Assembly: GCF_001522545.3 (NCBI RefSeq)
Contig: NC_031771.1
Location: forward strand, 65,828,521-65,892,520
Direction: 5' to 3'
Source of the DNA: Parus major
Lineage: Eukaryota; Chordata; Aves; Passeriformes; Paridae
DNA length: 64,000 bases
Part shown: positions 61,556 through 64,000 of the stretch, in pieces
Numbering within the stretch: position 1 is the first letter of the stretch
Layout of the letters: every line of letters starts with the position of its first letter
Notes under the pieces: model-generated
What the model was told of the DNA's origin: nothing
Seen by the model: the letters and a program-made list of their open reading frames with translations, nothing else
Databases searched by the model: none
Made by a program: the position numbers and the translations under genes

Positions 61556-61966
61556 TCTCAGGCCACGGAGATGCTCCAAGGGCTGGAGCTCCTCTGCTCT
61601 GGAGCCAGGCTGGGAGAGCTGGGGGTGCTCACCTGGAAAGGAAAAGGATCCAGGGGGTCCTCAGAGCCTAAAGGAGGTTTATAGAAGGAGGAAGAATGAC
61701 TTACTATGTGGGCAGAAAGTGATAGGACAAGGGACAGTGTTTTTAAAGTGCCAGAGGGCAGGGATAGATGGAATACTGGGAAGAAATTGTTCCCTGTGAG
61801 GGTGGGCAGGCCCTGGCAGAGGGGACCCAGAGAAGCTGTGGCTGCCCCTGGATCCCTGGAAGTGTCCAGGGCCAGGTTGGAGCAAACTGGGATAGGGGGA
61901 GGTGTTCCTGCCCATGGCATGGATGATGTTGAAGGTCCCTTCCTACCCAAACCATAGCATGGTTCT
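61556..61966 (+). mobile_element. CR1 LINE 3' fragment in ADRA1D intron 1
   Basis: About 400 bp, from GGAGATGCTCCAAGGGCTGG (about 61567) through GATAGGACAAGGGACAGTG (about 61721), CTGGATCCCTGGAAGTGTCC (about 61849) and CCCTTCCTACCCAAACC. Same sense as ADRA1D transcription, same subfamily as the 51541 copy. Confidence 0.95.
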
Positions 61967-63151
61967 GTACAAAAACATCCAGGCACAAATAGTGAGGTGA
62001 TGGTGCCTGCACTGCAGGTATTTGCAGAAAAGTGGGATATATCCTAGTCTGGATTTTTTACTCAATGACTTCTGAGGGCTCCTTCAGCTTTAACAATTCT
62101 GTGACTCTGTAGAGGCTTCACTAGCTCTTTTCTTAATGGAAAATCCTGTTAAAAGTTAGGTGCTGGCTTTGTCCTTGCAGTAGGACACCTGTGCCAGGTG
62201 GTCAGGGAGCCAAAACCCCCTGCAGATTGTCACCTGCTCTCTCAAACCTCATCCAAATGGAAGTAAATAAGAATAGAAAGGGGGTGGAGGCCTGATTCCC
62301 ATCACTCTTCACCTGGGGAACACCTGAAGTCAATGTGAGTCCTCAGACAGGACCATTCCAGGAGGTCAAGACCTTCTCCATCAGCACCTCAGAAGGACCT
62401 AGGAGGAAATGGCCATCCTTTGGGATCAAGGACAGACTAGCTGGCACCCAGGATGGTGAGTTATGTACCTCAGTGCCTGTTTTTTAAGCATGGTCTAATC
62501 TCCCATAGTGGGCTCCCATGTTTGTTATGAAATCAAGACTGGTGTGAGAAAGACACACAGTGAGAAATGAGGAAACACCACACAGGGGTGAAGACCACAA
62601 CCTGAGGCTCCCTTCACCCTGTCCATCCACAAGCAGCAGGTTATCCAGCCAAGGAATGCCTGAGGAGATCCCTGAGCGTGGAGAAAACCTTCCAGACCGA
62701 CAGTCTGATGTTTGCCTTGGGTTGGTGACTTGATGTGTTTGCAGGGGAAGCTGCTGCTCATTTCCAGGTGTGATTCAGAAGAGTGAACTGGCTTTTCCAC
62801 CTGAAGGACAGGCAGCTGCTACACCAGCCAGGCTCTGAAAGGTCTCCTCCAAACCAAAATATAGATATCTTTGTAGTTGCTGTCTGGTTGACACAGGGCA
62901 AGAGCCCTTTCACAAACATTTTGCAGAGCTCAACTTTGCAGTGCTCAACTTCAGGAAGTGCCACTTGTAAAATAAATGATGGGGAAAACACTGTGAAAGC
63001 ACATTTCATGTGAGATTAAATCTGTTCTGGTAGAAATGAAGAATCTAATTCTACTCTGATAAAAGAGCATTTAGCATGGTTTCCTAATAGATAAAGGGCT
63101 TGTGTTATCACTCTGCCTGTGATGAACTCACCACCTGATGAACTCTTTCAT

Positions 63152-63266
63152 GATAGAATCACAGAATGGTTTGGGCTGGGAGGGACCTGAAAGTTCATCT
63201 CATTTCACCCCCTGCCATAGGCAGGGACACCTCCCACTAAAGCAGGTGGCTCCAAGCCCTGTCCCC
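63152..63266 (-). mobile_element. CR1 LINE 3' end fragment in ADRA1D intron 1
   Basis: Tail ATAGAATCACAGAATGG, then TTTGGGCTGGGAGGGACC and GGCAGGGACACCTCCCACT. Truncated after GGCTCCAAGCCCTGTCC. Confidence 0.92.
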
Positions 63267-63790
63267 TCTCCTGACCTGGTCACACTGCTCTGGGTGGAGC
63301 CCATAATCAACCCCAGTGGCATTTGAAAATGTGCTAAAAGTGTTCTAATATCCCAAGTTCCTATAAAAATGGGCAGATGGGTAAAGGGCTGAAAATTCCA
63401 TACTCTCACTCACAGAAGGAAGGTTCAGAGCAAGCCCAGCACCTGGTTAGACATCAGAAAATACTGGAAATCTACCACAAGACACAATCCCTGGAAAAAT
63501 CCACACTTCTTTAGTGTTGTTCTGCACAGGACCTGATAAAAAAAGGTGAAGGATTAAAGTACATTTAATTACTTTGATTGTCAGGGCAGTTCCTTGTATC
63601 TCCTGAAATTTTCTGAGTTGTGGTGGGCGTGGCAGAACTGACATGGAAAAAGGAATGCAGATTCTTTGGAATAATTATTTATGGCCCAGAGCACATCTGC
63701 CACAAGTCCCCTGTTGGTCCTGGTTCACAGTAACCATACACTGATTAAAAACACCAGCAAAGACACTGGTGGGGTCAAAAGCTGCTAGTA

Positions 63791-63858
63791 AAAATAATAA
63801 TAATAATAATAATAATGATAATAGATAATAGATAATAATATATTATATATAATAAATG
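63791..63858. repeat. (AAT)n microsatellite with degenerate AT tail
   Basis: About ten AAT units at 63793-63826, then GATAAT variants and an AT-rich tail. Inside ADRA1D intron 1. Confidence 0.93.
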
Positions 63859-63958
63859 CTCTGGTTGCATTTATTGAACATCATCCAGGAAAGAGTCACC
63901 ACAGGATGATCCCATCAAATGGACTCATGCAAAATTACCATAAATTCATTAAATTATA

Positions 63959-64000
63959 GGGGATGGATGGATGGATGATGGAGGATGGATGGATGATGGA
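63959..64000. repeat. (GGAT)n microsatellite, cut by the window end
   Basis: GGAT units broken by GATGGA interruptions run to the last base, so the full length is not visible. Confidence 0.9.

Larger units (their letters stand above)
58060..64000 (+). other. ADRA1D: ADRA1D intron 1 (5' part)
   Basis: A consensus splice donor GTAAGT starts at 58060, after the first base of a glycine codon (phase 1). Alpha-1 adrenoceptor genes are known to be interrupted here, at the end of TM6. Reading through the donor gives a stop two codons later, so splicing is needed. No open frame downstream encodes the TM7 NPxxY region, so exon 2 is beyond 64000. The intron holds an AT-rich stretch at about 58180-58340, CR1 fragments near 59.8, 61.6-61.97 and 63.2 kb, a CpG-bearing unique stretch at 60.88-61.32 kb, and microsatellites at its right end. 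Confidence 0.9.

Noticed and set aside
62045..62110. Possible CR1 tail in intron 1
   Set aside because: Only a weak CAATTCTGTGACTCTG tail is present and the body does not match.
58060..64000. ADRA1D exon 2 within the window
   Set aside because: No open frame with the TM7 NPxxY or the cysteine-bearing tail was found on the plus strand. Exon 2 is assumed to lie beyond the window.
1..64000. Prokaryotic-style systems (CRISPR, phage, operons, toxin-antitoxin)
   Set aside because: No regularly spaced direct repeats, no dense co-directional genes; the CR1 repeats and intron structure show a bird nuclear genome.

Overview
The window is nuclear DNA from a bird, probably a passerine or other neoavian. 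About twenty copies of the avian LINE CR1 are scattered through it on both strands. Most end in the typical CR1 3' tail, where a 'cttccaaccCaaacc' block is followed by copies of ATTCTATG-like octamers. No older mammalian-type repeats (Alu, L1) were seen. There are no operons, CRISPR arrays, tRNA or rRNA genes, or any prokaryotic or viral gene.

Only one protein-coding gene can be supported: exon 1 of ADRA1D, the alpha-1D adrenergic receptor (57093-58059, + strand). It runs from the initiator ATG through transmembrane helix 6 and ends at a clean GTAAGT splice donor. This is the position and phase used by the alpha-1 adrenoceptor family. Exon 2 (TM7, helix 8, C-tail) is not in the remaining 5.9 kb, so the window ends inside intron 1. 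The gene starts in a CpG island (about 55.6-58.1 kb) crowded with tandem repeats: a 52-bp minisatellite, a 31/32-bp minisatellite, a 23/24-bp pyrimidine-rich repeat and a (CCT)n tract. Two of the four assembly gaps fall inside these repeats, so the promoter and transcription start are partly missing. A 23-codon upstream ORF ends in an ATGA overlap with the receptor start codon.

Positions 1 to about 55,300 look like a gene desert upstream of ADRA1D. They hold CR1 fragments, two older LINE relics, a few microsatellites and minisatellites, one 81-nt near-perfect hairpin (44558-44638), and several unique stretches that look like conserved regulatory DNA. The latter keep CpGs or carry clustered homeodomain, SOX, POU or MEIS/TGIF-type motifs. 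Conservation could not be tested here. A second candidate regulatory stretch lies in ADRA1D intron 1 (about 60.88-61.32 kb).

The many other open reading frames are short, lack recognisable domains, often begin at non-ATG codons or cross CR1 copies, and are treated as chance. I found no new multi-gene biological system. The points most worth checking are the ADRA1D uORF and short glycosylated N-terminus, the promoter minisatellites, and the 44.6-kb hairpin.
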